DNA of 64,000 bases from an uncultured Nitrososphaerales archaeon (GTDB taxonomy: Archaea; Thermoproteota; Nitrososphaeria; Nitrososphaerales; Nitrosocaldaceae). The notes below the pieces were generated by a model. The model was given only the letters and a program-made list of their open reading frames with translations, did no database searches and had not been told where the DNA came from. Both the position numbers and the translations under genes were made by a program. Shown in pieces: positions 27,640 through 36,276 of the stretch; the stretch's first letter is position 1; each line of letters begins with the position of its first letter. Location: positions 62,001-126,000 of the forward strand of contig CALHIV010000007.1 in NCBI GenBank assembly GCA_938030895.1, written 5' to 3'.

Positions 27640-27705
27640 TAATCGATGCGGTGCAATAATATAATAATGCAATAATGTAATAATATAATAATGATACTAT
27701 ACAAA
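27640..27705. repeat. ATAATAATGCA AT-rich repeat
   Basis: Degenerate trinucleotide (aataat) repeat in the spacer between the KaiC-like gene and the converging purM gene. Confidence 0.7.
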
Positions 27706-27756
27706 CAGAGGGAGACTACTAACCTCAATATTGGTTATTGAAATCACTTACTTGCC

Positions 27757-28911
27757 TCATACAAGCCTTACATCGTTGATATAAACTCCTTTACCCTCCT
27801 CTACCTTGCCTATAACGTAAGCATCCATATCATGGCTCTTGCATATTGAGATTATAGCATCTTCATCACCCTTTGCTGCTATAACACACATACCTACTCC
27901 CATGTTGAACGTTGAGTACATCTCCACATCATCTATACCCGCATGCTCTTTTATCAGCCTGAATATTGCTTGAGGCTCTGGCATGGAATCGAGTAGGAAC
28001 TTGACGTTGCTGTTAAGCCTTGTTAACTTCCTGAATGCCCCTCCTGTTATATGCGCTATTCCATGCACATCTATCCTCTTTATAATATCCATAATGGGTT
28101 TGACGTATATCCTTGTGGGTTTAAGCAACTCATCCTCTAGAGTTGAGCCTAACCCATCTATCCTCCCGTCAAGCCTGTACCTACTCAAGAGTACATGCCT
28201 AGCAAGTGTATAGCCATTGGCATGTAAGCCATTGCTTGCTATACCAACTATAACATCCCCAGCACTTATACTCTCGCCTAGGATGAGTTCGTCCTTCCTT
28301 GCTATTCCTATCACTGTTCCAGCAAGGTCGAATACATTGTCTACTACTAACTTATTAACATCCTTACCTCTACCCCTTTTAGTCTTACCTCTACTAACTT
28401 CGATACCAAACTCATCAGCGAGTAGATCTGGGAGCACTGCCAACTCCCCTCCCACTATAGATAGGTTGGCTTCCATTGCACCTTTTGTAAGACCCTTCAT
28501 TATCTCTTCTATCATATCTGCATCTAAGAACTTGACTGCTAGATAGTCTACAAATGCTAGAGGCTCTGCACCAACACATACAACATCATTTGCATTCATC
28601 GCTATGCAGTCTATGCCTATGGTATCGTACCTCTTTGCTAGAGAGGCTACTATGACCTTGCTACCAACCCCATCTGTATGCATAGCTAACACTCTCTCAT
28701 CATCTATACTTATGAGTCCAGCATAGTGCCCATAACCAGAGATCACATGCTCGCCATGTGTACCTGCTATCATGCTTCCTATGGTATGGTGTATCTTGCC
28801 TATCTTCGCTGTATCGATACCAACATCCTTGTAGGTTACACTCTGCTTCTTGTTACCTTTACTACCCTTCCTGCTGGTACTCCTCTCACTCTTACCTTTA
28901 GACCTAGCCAT
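27757..28911 (-). CDS. purM: Phosphoribosylformylglycinamidine cyclo-ligase (AIR synthetase)
   Basis: ATP-dependent ring closure forming 5-aminoimidazole ribotide in purine synthesis. Recognised by TYKDVGIDTAKIGKIHHTIG, HTDGVGSKVIVASLAKRYDT, GIDCIAMNANDVVCVGAEPL and IVGGELAVLPDL. The 384 residues include a non-conserved Lys/Ser-rich lead of about 24 residues before the usual start of the family. The gene stands apart from other pur genes here. Confidence 0.93.
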   Translation of the reverse strand: MARSKGKSERSTSRKGSKGNKKQSVTYKDVGIDTAKIGKIHHTIGSMIAGTHGEHVISGYGHYAGLISIDDERVLAMHTDGVGSKVIVASLAKRYDTIGIDCIAMNANDVVCVGAEPLAFVDYLAVKFLDADMIEEIMKGLTKGAMEANLSIVGGELAVLPDLLADEFGIEVSRGKTKRGRGKDVNKLVVDNVFDLAGTVIGIARKDELILGESISAGDVIVGIASNGLHANGYTLARHVLLSRYRLDGRIDGLGSTLEDELLKPTRIYVKPIMDIIKRIDVHGIAHITGGAFRKLTRLNSNVKFLLDSMPEPQAIFRLIKEHAGIDDVEMYSTFNMGVGMCVIAAKGDEDAIISICKSHDMDAYVIGKVEEGKGVYINDVRLV

Positions 28912-29194
28912 ACCTTCTTATATATCTACTATACTGCGTACTATAAAAACCATGATGAATTATAATCCATGTATAGAAATAAATGATGACTCTTACAGTA
29001 CTAACATATATTGCGCTACATTGCATATAGTAGATATGTTAACCTAACATAGGCTAGAGTGTATAACCAAATCATTATAATGAATAGACTTATCGTTGCT
29101 AGAAGATTGTATATCTTACCATCTACCTTAATACTATTATGTCATCTGAGAGTCATCTAACATGAATATCGGTATCGTGCCTCAAGTTGATCTC

Positions 29195-29848
29195 TTATCC
29201 TAAACCTGCCCATTCATATATTTGCGCCTCCTTCTTACTACTGCTACCTCTCTTCTTCCTCATAAAGAGTATAGTACCAGCAATAAGAGTAATAATAACC
29301 AATATTGCTACCCCTGCAGTTGCTCCCCCATATCCACCATCTGGTAGTGTGTCTCTAACAGGCTCCAATCCTATCCCATCACTATATGAACTCTCTACCC
29401 GCTTGAATACAAAGGTTCTCTCTATACTACTAGAATCGGCAGTCACTACAAGTCTATACACGCCTTCAGGATCATTTGTAGTGAACCGCTTAACCTTCAC
29501 ATAGAAGCCATTATCACTACTCCACTCTCTACGCTGTACACCCTCTTCAGTAAGATAATAAGAGTATCCCTTCACATAACCTAGCATCTTATCCATACTG
29601 AACCATATAGAGTCATCTGGTGCAATAACCTTTATACTTACGCTCTTGGCTGAGCCAGATACAGAGCCTCTAACCGTAAGAGTATCACCAATCCTGTAGT
29701 ACTGCTCCTTACCGTCTGTGTAGTAACCATCTATACCAACTATCATGAGGTTAAGATAATCACTCATCCCTACCCTCTCCTTTTGTGCATTGACAGGTAA
29801 TATAGAGAATAGTACCATTAAGATGCAAATATAGCCTAATTTATTCAT
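29195..29848 (-). CDS. Secreted, membrane-anchored beta-sandwich-like protein
   Basis: A 217-residue protein of unknown function. It has an N-terminal signal peptide (hydrophobic 5-20, likely cleavage near VNA-QK), an extracytoplasmic domain with Ig/beta-sandwich character (DTLTVRGSVSGSAKSVSIKV and GVYRLVVTADSS) and one C-terminal helix (about 172-193) with a basic KKRGSSSKK stop-transfer. This architecture is frequent in archaeal surface proteins. It sits between purM and the homocitrate synthase gene but is probably independent. Confidence 0.65.
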   Translation of the reverse strand: MNKLGYICILMVLFSILPVNAQKERVGMSDYLNLMIVGIDGYYTDGKEQYYRIGDTLTVRGSVSGSAKSVSIKVIAPDDSIWFSMDKMLGYVKGYSYYLTEEGVQRREWSSDNGFYVKVKRFTTNDPEGVYRLVVTADSSSIERTFVFKRVESSYSDGIGLEPVRDTLPDGGYGGATAGVAILVIITLIAGTILFMRKKRGSSSKKEAQIYEWAGLG

Positions 29849-29921
29849 ATGAAGGTTAAGATACCGGTTATAGATAACTCTTTCTGTAATAGATCATGAA
29901 TCATGGATCTGAGTGAAAAGT

Positions 29922-31169
29922 TTAAGATCTGTTCATCTGCTTTATCCTCTCCTCTATAGCATCATCAAGGTACATCTCTAGAACGTCCCCTAACCTTAGA
30001 TCCTTCAAGCCCTTTGCTAGCCTCTCAGCCTTCGATGCATCTACATCGAGCCCTAGTATGCTGAGCAGGAATGCTGCACCATTCTTACCTGCAAGTTCCC
30101 CAAAGACTATCCTCCTCCTATTCCCTACTGCTCTAGGCTCTATTATCTCATAGGCCCTTGGATCTCTTAGCACCGCTGCAAGATGTGTCCCTGCTTTATG
30201 CTTGAATGCGCTATCCCCAACTATCGGCTTGCTCTCTGGGGTTGCTATACCAGTGTACTGCTCTATAAGCCTCGAGAGGTCCTTGAGCATATCAAGCCTA
30301 AGATCGTTTCTACATCTGTAGAGCATTGTAAGGATGACAGCAACCTCAGCAAGAGCAGGGATACCATTCCTCTCCCCTATACCATCTATCGTAGTATGGA
30401 TCTGGTCTGCACCTGCATCTACCCCTGCCAGTGCATTTGCTAATGCTAAGCCAAGATCGTTGTGGCAGTGCAGATCCAGCATTGTCTTGTTAGTATCTAT
30501 ACTTGCCTTAACCATGTTAACTAGCCTATACATCCCCCTAGGTAGCATTATACCTACTGTATCAGGGATGCTTATCCTATCTATCCCCGCATTGCTTATG
30601 TCTCTGGCAATCCTTGAGAGGAACTCAGGCTCTGCCCTACTTGCATCCTCTAGCGTGAACCTTGCCTTTAGATCATGGGCCTTTATGTAATCAACAACAT
30701 CCATAGCTCTAGCATATGCCTCTTCCCTCCCTATCTTCAGTTTGGATCGTAACTGCACATCAGATACACTCATATAAGTTGCTACCCATTCAGCATCGCA
30801 TGCAATTGCAACATCTATATCCTGCTTTATGGCTCTACAATGAACAACTATATCAGCGCTCAGACCAGCATCTATTATCATCTTTGTTGCCTGTCTATGA
30901 TCCTCAGAGATCACAGGACTTATCTCGATCTGATCTACACCAAAGTAATCAAGCATCCATGCTATCTGTACTCTCTGCTTCACCGTGAATGCTACTCCTG
31001 GATGCTGCTCCCCTTCTCTCAATGTGCTATCCAATATATTCACTCTTCCGATACTGCTGTTACTACCATTGCTTGAAGATAGTAGATTATTGTACCTTTC
31101 ATCCACCACCATGCCATTGTATAGCATGGCATAATAGTTTGGATCCCTCTCATCTATAACGTAATGCAT
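29922..31169 (-). CDS. Homocitrate synthase (lysine pathway)
   Basis: Condenses acetyl-CoA with 2-oxoglutarate to homocitrate, first step of the alpha-aminoadipate route to lysine. The DRE-TIM barrel begins ILDSTLREGEQHPGVAF. LDLHCHNDLGLALAN, IDGIGERNGIPALAEV and SAFKHKAGTHLAAVL are typical of homocitrate rather than isopropylmalate synthases. It lacks the C-terminal LeuA regulatory domain, and 45 non-conserved residues precede the barrel. Closeness to lysM and the LysW cluster supports the assignment; citramalate synthesis is the main alternative. Confidence 0.82.
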   Translation of the reverse strand: MHYVIDERDPNYYAMLYNGMVVDERYNNLLSSSNGSNSSIGRVNILDSTLREGEQHPGVAFTVKQRVQIAWMLDYFGVDQIEISPVISEDHRQATKMIIDAGLSADIVVHCRAIKQDIDVAIACDAEWVATYMSVSDVQLRSKLKIGREEAYARAMDVVDYIKAHDLKARFTLEDASRAEPEFLSRIARDISNAGIDRISIPDTVGIMLPRGMYRLVNMVKASIDTNKTMLDLHCHNDLGLALANALAGVDAGADQIHTTIDGIGERNGIPALAEVAVILTMLYRCRNDLRLDMLKDLSRLIEQYTGIATPESKPIVGDSAFKHKAGTHLAAVLRDPRAYEIIEPRAVGNRRRIVFGELAGKNGAAFLLSILGLDVDASKAERLAKGLKDLRLGDVLEMYLDDAIEERIKQMNRS

Positions 31170-31365
31170 ATCAACACATACAAGGATACTATATATACAG
31201 ATTTCGTTATGATATTAGTATTTTACGCCACCACATAGTACTAAAGTTGTAGATAATTATAATTGTATGTCTGGATTCAGTATCATTCTATATGTATTAT
31301 GCCGTAATCAGTAAGCATTGTAGCACTTAGTAAAGGATAAAGACCGGTTGATTGAACCAATTTTG

Positions 31366-31860
31366 CTATGTTACTATCCTCAATATTATTACTGTATTCG
31401 TATCATCAACACCATCTATCCTCCTAACATCATCTATACACTTGTTTATCTCCCCAATACTTGGTGCGCTTATTATCGCTGCTATATCATACTGACCAGT
31501 TATCTCATAGACTACCTCAACGCCTCTCAATGCCTTGAGCCTCTCAGATACCTTTGCTGTATCCACAGATGGCTTGACGGATATCAGGGTTATAGCGCTG
31601 GTCCTATTACTCAGGCCCAACTCTACTGTGAACCTCTTTATTATACCAGAGTCTAGTAGATGCTTTATCCTCCTCCTTACTGCAGACTCTGATAGTCCTA
31701 CTACCTTTGCGATATCGACGTATGATCTCCTACTATCCTCCTTGAGTATGTTTATTATCCTCTCATCTATACTGTCCAGATACACAGGTTTGTTGCTATC
31801 GTTGGCATTGTTGTTATTGCTATTGTTGCTATTCAATCTTCCACCACTCCTCTCTTTCAT
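31366..31860 (-). CDS. lysM: Lrp/AsnC-family regulator, LysM-like
   Basis: A 164-residue transcription factor: winged HTH at about 28-75 (DERIINILKEDSRRSYVDIAKVV, LSESAVRRRIKHLL) followed by a RAM ligand-binding domain with VYEITGQYDIAAII. Embedded in a lysine-synthesis cluster it matches the role of Sulfolobus LysM, which senses lysine at the lysW promoter; that role is inferred from context. An Asn-rich tract at 11-22 comes from a microsatellite. It lies 18 bases after lysJ. Confidence 0.85.
   Translation of the reverse strand: MKERSGGRLNSNNSNNNNANDSNKPVYLDSIDERIINILKEDSRRSYVDIAKVVGLSESAVRRRIKHLLDSGIIKRFTVELGLSNRTSAITLISVKPSVDTAKVSERLKALRGVEVVYEITGQYDIAAIISAPSIGEINKCIDDVRRIDGVDDTNTVIILRIVT
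31795..31850. repeat. Microsatellite encoding Asn-rich tract of the LysM-like protein
   Basis: Imperfect (attgtt)-type units encode the segment NSNNSNNNNANDSN before the HTH domain. Confidence 0.85.
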
Positions 31861-31878
31861 GCTCCCACCTTACTATAC

Positions 31879-33099
31879 CTAGACTCCTCTCCTCATCTCC
31901 TCTCTAGCAAGCAAAGTATCGAGTATAGATAATGCTTTGGATGCTATACCCTCATCTATAAGGAGAGGGGGTAATAGCCTTATGATATTCCTTCCAGAGT
32001 AGAGCATGAGTAATCCATGGCTAATACCATCCATCAATACATCCTTGACATCGAACCTTAACTCTACACCTAGCATGAGCCCTAGACCTCTCACATCCCT
32101 TACCACTCTATGCCTATCCTTCAAGGTTAGTAGTCCATCCTTCATGTACTTGCCGATTCTATCTGCATTCCCTACAAGATCATCCTCGATTATGCATTCT
32201 AACGTTGCCTTTGCAGCAGCACAGGCGAGTGGGTTACCACCAAACGTGTTGGAATGCTCCCCAACCTTCAGAGCATCCATAACATCCCTTCTTGCTAATA
32301 CAGCGCCCATAGGTACACCCCCAGCAATACCCTTTGCGATACACATGATATCTGGTGCAACATTCCAATGCTCAGATGCCCATAACCTTCCTGTCCTCCC
32401 GAGCCCTGACTGGATCTCATCAAATATAAGCAGTATACCGTATCTATCGCATAGCTCCCTAACCCTTGTAAGATAGCCATCCGGTGGCACGTTTATCCCA
32501 CCCTCACCTTGTATGGGTTCAAGGATAACTGCGCCTATGCTAGCTCCGCTACCACTTAGCAACTCCTCAAGCTTATCTGCATCACCATATGGGACAAAGT
32601 TAACCCCTTCCAGTAACGGCTTGAATGGCTCTCTATACTTGCTGGCATAGGTTATTGATAGTGCACCCATGGTCTTGCCATGGAATGAGTTCATAGCAGC
32701 AACTATACCATGCTTCCTAGTGTACTTCCTTGCGATCTTTATCGCTGCTTCACATGCCTCTGCACCACTATTGCATAGGAATACCTTGCTGAGACCTTTA
32801 GGCGCTATACTTGCAAGTAGCCTTAGAAACTCGAGTCTGACATCATTGTAGCATGAGCAGTGACAGGTTATCAGCCTCTCAGCCTGGGCCTTTATAGCAC
32901 TCACAACCTTATCGTTGGAATGCCCAACCAGTGCAACGCCATACCCAGCCATGAAGTCTATATACTCTTTGCTGTTGCTATCCCATACATACGCTCCTTT
33001 CCCTCTAACAAGTTCTATTGGGTAGCGTTGGAATACATTGGCAAGGTACGAGTCCTCCTCCCTCATCCTCTCACTTATGTTTATAGTCTCTCTCTGCAT
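31879..33099 (-). CDS. lysJ: LysW-semialdehyde aminotransferase (LysJ/ArgD)
   Basis: PLP-dependent class III aminotransferase converting LysW-aminoadipate (and probably LysW-glutamate) semialdehyde to LysW-lysine (-ornithine). The PLP lysine is K256 in CIAKGIAGG; D227 in IFDEIQSGLGRTG binds the pyridine nitrogen; SGAEACEAAIKIARKY and GVNFVPYGD are further family motifs. Length 406. It follows lysZ, separated by an 85-base CCATA-type repeat spacer. Confidence 0.9.
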   Translation of the reverse strand: MQRETINISERMREEDSYLANVFQRYPIELVRGKGAYVWDSNSKEYIDFMAGYGVALVGHSNDKVVSAIKAQAERLITCHCSCYNDVRLEFLRLLASIAPKGLSKVFLCNSGAEACEAAIKIARKYTRKHGIVAAMNSFHGKTMGALSITYASKYREPFKPLLEGVNFVPYGDADKLEELLSGSGASIGAVILEPIQGEGGINVPPDGYLTRVRELCDRYGILLIFDEIQSGLGRTGRLWASEHWNVAPDIMCIAKGIAGGVPMGAVLARRDVMDALKVGEHSNTFGGNPLACAAAKATLECIIEDDLVGNADRIGKYMKDGLLTLKDRHRVVRDVRGLGLMLGVELRFDVKDVLMDGISHGLLMLYSGRNIIRLLPPLLIDEGIASKALSILDTLLAREEMRRGV

Positions 33100-33184
33100 G
33101 GTTCACACCCATACCCATACATATCCATACCCATACATATCCATATCCATATCCATACATACCCATACCCATATCCATACATAT
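33100..33184. repeat. CCATAC/CCATAT hexamer tandem repeat
   Basis: About a dozen hexamer-like units (cccata, catatc) fill the spacer between lysZ and lysJ, inside the operon. The region has no stable dyad visible to me. Confidence 0.85.
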
Positions 33185-33994
33185 CTACTGTTTACCATGG
33201 CTTATAACTGTACAGTTGAGATGCTTTAGCGCACTGCTTATAGGATTCTCAACCTTGCCAGATGCTATTATTGCCTCCTTTACGCCCATGCTAAGTGCCT
33301 CAGTGCATGCAAGAACCTTCTTCTCCATACCATATCCTATCCTTGGGAGCATCCTCTTCGCCTCATCGAGGGTTAGATGCTCAACCAATCTGCCATCCAT
33401 CATAAGCCCGTTAACATCCGTCATGAAGAGTACTCTATCTGCCTTCAATGCACCAGCAACGTACGCTGCTGCCCTATCCCCATCAACATTGAGCATCTCA
33501 TACTCATCCCCTATGGCTACTGGTGCTATGACTGGAGTATATCCTGATTCTATGAGCATGCCCAATAACGATGTATTGACACTGCTTATCTTCCCTGTGT
33601 ATCCCCCATCTATAGCAACCTTCCTACCCCTCTCATCTATTATTATCAACCTCTTCTTCCTCTCAGCAGTTATCATGCTAGCATCTATGCCAGATAGACC
33701 TACAGCCTTTACCCCATGCTTGAGGAGCATGCTGACTATCTCTTTGTTTACCTTCCCGGCCATCACCATGGTGAATATCTCTATAGTCTCCTTATCTGTA
33801 TACCTGCTCCTTATCCCTCCAGGGGATACCACAAAGCGCTGCTCCTTACCCAGTCTGCCTGCTATCCTCGTCACTTCTTTGCCTCCACCATGGACTATAA
33901 CAAGTTTATCATTGCTTAACGTATTCTGTATATCCTGTATGGTACTAGCATGCAATCCATCAACTATGCTCCCTCCTATCTTTATTACTAGCAT
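33185..33994 (-). CDS. lysZ: LysW-aminoadipate/glutamate kinase
   Basis: Amino-acid kinase family enzyme, 269 residues, related to N-acetylglutamate kinase but acting on the LysW-bound substrate. Features are MLVIKIGGSIVDG, VIVHGGGKEV, the GLSGIDASMI segment, AAAYVAGALKADRVLFMTDVNGLM and a C-terminal GMEKKVLACTEAL. It lies 57 bases downstream of lysY. Confidence 0.9.
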   Translation of the reverse strand: MLVIKIGGSIVDGLHASTIQDIQNTLSNDKLVIVHGGGKEVTRIAGRLGKEQRFVVSPGGIRSRYTDKETIEIFTMVMAGKVNKEIVSMLLKHGVKAVGLSGIDASMITAERKKRLIIIDERGRKVAIDGGYTGKISSVNTSLLGMLIESGYTPVIAPVAIGDEYEMLNVDGDRAAAYVAGALKADRVLFMTDVNGLMMDGRLVEHLTLDEAKRMLPRIGYGMEKKVLACTEALSMGVKEAIIASGKVENPISSALKHLNCTVISHGKQ

Positions 33995-34051
33995 GGTATT
34001 ACACCTTTAGTAGTGTGGAAGATGATACTCATGTATGCACACCATAAAAGA

Positions 34052-35152
34052 TCAGACTGGGGTCAGGGGTGTTATAAGCAGCCCTTCAGCCTCATTGAAC
34101 CCATACATCACATTCATGCACTGTACAGCAGAGCCAGCAGCGCCCTTCATGAGGTTATCACTAGCAGATAACGCAACTACCCTGTTGTTCCTCTCATCTA
34201 TATCGAAGCCAACATCGCAGAAGTTCGAGCCAACTACGAACTTTGGGTCTGGGTACTTGTATAGACCTTTGGTATCCCTAATCAGTCTAACGAATGGTTC
34301 GTTCCTATACATGCCTCTATACGCTCTCCACAACTCCTGTATGGTTGTACTCCTCTTCAGGAATGCATGGTTTGTGCATAGTATGCCTCTAACTATGTTT
34401 ACTGCATGGGGGGTCATGCTAACACTAACCCTCCTCCCTGCTATGATACTCATCTCCTGTTCAATCTCTGCTGTATGCCTATGCTTGACCGGCTTGTATG
34501 GCCTAACAACACCGTAACGCATGGCATGATGTGTACCAGATGATGGCTTACCACCAGCGCCAGATGAGCCTATCTTGCTATCAACTACTATATGATCGAG
34601 ATCTATCAGATCGTGTTTTGCCAATGGGGCAAGTGCTAGAAGCGATGTTACAGCCATGCATCCAGGACATGATACAAGCCTTGCGTTCCTTATCTCATCC
34701 CTGTGGAGTTCAGGTATGCCATATACAGACTTGCTCAAGAGGTCTGGGTATGGATGTGACCAGCCATAGTAGTACTTGTATGCTTCAGGGTCCTTGATCC
34801 TGTAATCTGCGCTCAGATCTATAACCCTTACACCTGTATCGTACAACCTCTTGACTATCTCAACGGCCTTGCCATGTGGTACTGCTGTAAATACAAGATC
34901 ACAGTTACTGCTTAACTTATCTATATCAAGAGGGGAGAAGGTTATCTCTGTGAACCCTCTGAGGCCTGGATGTATCCTATGTACATATTCCCCAGCATAC
35001 TGCCTAGATGTTACCATCGCTAACTCAACCCTAGGATGTGTAACAAGTAATCTTAGTAGTTCGCCTCCAACGTAGCCTGATGCCCCAATAACCCCAACCC
35101 TTATCTTCTCTCTCCCTCCATCACCCATGCTCATGCTCATACTCATGCTCAT
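34052..35152 (-). CDS. lysY: LysW-aminoadipate/glutamate phosphate reductase (LysY/ArgC)
   Basis: NADPH-dependent reductase turning the LysW-acyl phosphate into the semialdehyde. It has VGVIGASGYVGGELLRLL, the catalytic cysteine C165 in SCPGCMAVT, and SSGAGGKPSSGT. ATG 35152 overlaps the lysX stop as ATGA, giving translational coupling. The N-terminus is MSMSMSMSM, from a hexamer repeat that also offers three alternative in-frame ATGs. Confidence 0.9.
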   Translation of the reverse strand: MSMSMSMSMGDGGREKIRVGVIGASGYVGGELLRLLVTHPRVELAMVTSRQYAGEYVHRIHPGLRGFTEITFSPLDIDKLSSNCDLVFTAVPHGKAVEIVKRLYDTGVRVIDLSADYRIKDPEAYKYYYGWSHPYPDLLSKSVYGIPELHRDEIRNARLVSCPGCMAVTSLLALAPLAKHDLIDLDHIVVDSKIGSSGAGGKPSSGTHHAMRYGVVRPYKPVKHRHTAEIEQEMSIIAGRRVSVSMTPHAVNIVRGILCTNHAFLKRSTTIQELWRAYRGMYRNEPFVRLIRDTKGLYKYPDPKFVVGSNFCDVGFDIDERNNRVVALSASDNLMKGAAGSAVQCMNVMYGFNEAEGLLITPLTPV

Positions 35153-35157
35153 GCTCT
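35125..35157. repeat. CATGCT hexamer repeat across the lysX/lysY junction
   Basis: Five hexamers (catgct/catact) straddle the lysX stop and the lysY start. Each unit adds one Met-Ser pair and one possible start codon. Confidence 0.9.
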
Positions 35158-36087
35158 AACCACCTTCATCGCATAACTAACTATCTCTTGCGCTATATCA
35201 ATGCTACTCACGCTTGCTGCACCTCTAAACTCTACTGTATTGTTGACCTCATGCACAAGCAGACCTCTAGCCTCATCCTCCATCAGATCTATGCCTAACA
35301 CTCCTCCCCCTACAGCTTCAGCAGCCCTCAGGCATGTATCCTCCAACTCCTTGCTTATTGGGCATGGTTCTGCCTTGCCTCCCCTTGCTATATTTGTCTT
35401 CCACTCTCCCTCTGCTGCATATCTGTACACTGCTGTTATCACCCTATCCCCAACGACTATGGCCCTTATATCCCTTGGTGGTCTCCTGATGTATTCCTGT
35501 AGATAGTATATCTTGCTCAAAGGGTTTGGCGTCTCCTCCCTCATCTCAACTATACTCTCCATCATCTCCCTATCCTTCACAGGTATCACAAGCCTCCCCC
35601 AGCTCCCTACTATTGGTTTGAAGACTATAGGGTAGCCTAAGTTATTTGCTATCTCTATAGCCTTCTCAGCACTGAACGCAAAATATGTGCTAGGTGTTGG
35701 CACATTGTACCTTGCCAATGCTAGAGAGCAGAGCAGTTTATTCCCACACGTCTCAGCAACACTGTATCTATTTATTGTAGGTATGGCAAGGGACTCTAGG
35801 CATGCGGTTATGTACAATCCTCTATAATGGCTTATACACCTCTGGATAACAACACCGCCAAAATCTATACCGTTAAGCATTCCATTAGCATCCAGATGGA
35901 TACGTCTCTTCATAACAGCATTGGTGTTGAATACAAGGTCTTTTGCATCGATAAGTTTTGCGTTGTAACCAAGTTTTAATGCCTTATCGAGTAACTCCTT
36001 CTCCTCCCATCTTAGCCTATCAAATACTATTGAGATCGATGCACCATTACTACTACTACCATTACTACCTTTCATGATACTGCTCAT
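35149..36087 (-). CDS. lysX: LysW-aminoadipate/glutamate ligase (LysX, ATP-grasp)
   Basis: RimK-type ATP-grasp ligase, 312 residues, attaching the substrate amino group to the C-terminal glutamate of LysW. The ATP-grasp core is seen as YPIVFKPIVGSWGRLVIPV, the loop YIRRPPRDIRAIVVGDRVI, and the metal site GIDLMEDEARGLLVHEVNNTVEFRGA. It starts 6 bases after lysW. Whether it prefers aminoadipate (LysX), glutamate (ArgX) or both cannot be read with certainty; argG in the same operon suggests both. Confidence 0.9.
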   Translation of the reverse strand: MSSIMKGSNGSSSNGASISIVFDRLRWEEKELLDKALKLGYNAKLIDAKDLVFNTNAVMKRRIHLDANGMLNGIDFGGVVIQRCISHYRGLYITACLESLAIPTINRYSVAETCGNKLLCSLALARYNVPTPSTYFAFSAEKAIEIANNLGYPIVFKPIVGSWGRLVIPVKDREMMESIVEMREETPNPLSKIYYLQEYIRRPPRDIRAIVVGDRVITAVYRYAAEGEWKTNIARGGKAEPCPISKELEDTCLRAAEAVGGGVLGIDLMEDEARGLLVHEVNNTVEFRGAASVSSIDIAQEIVSYAMKVVRA

Positions 36088-36093
36088 GCTCTA

Positions 36094-36267
36094 CTACTCA
36101 CCCCAATCCTCTCCAACACTCTCCGCAGGTTTCAAGGTTATCTTCCCATCCATATGAGTAACCTCATAGTTTGCTCCACAATCTGGGCATGTAACTATCT
36201 CGCCATCCACAGCATCATCTGGTATATTCAGATCCTTATCGCACTCTGGGCATCTAACCTTAACCAT
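36094..36267 (-). CDS. lysW: LysW amino-group carrier protein
   Basis: A 57-residue acidic carrier that protects and carries intermediates of lysine and arginine synthesis. A zinc ribbon is formed by CPEC (6-9) and CPDC (27-30), and the C-terminus is EDWGE, the conserved tail whose last glutamate is the attachment point. Start MVKVRCPEC at 36267 lies 9 bases after argG. It is the defining gene of the cluster and easily missed because of its size. Confidence 0.96.
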   Translation of the reverse strand: MVKVRCPECDKDLNIPDDAVDGEIVTCPDCGANYEVTHMDGKITLKPAESVGEDWGE

Positions 36268-36276
36268 ATCCTTGCC

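Noticed and set aside
33100-33184. CRISPR or operator array between lysZ and lysJ
   Set aside because: Hexamer repeats without spacers or dyads; simple-sequence repeat.
33216-34010. Long open frame opposite lysZ
   Set aside because: It is the antisense shadow of a well-supported kinase gene; the protein has no recognisable domain and is rich in Ser/Leu/Pro as expected from antisense codons.
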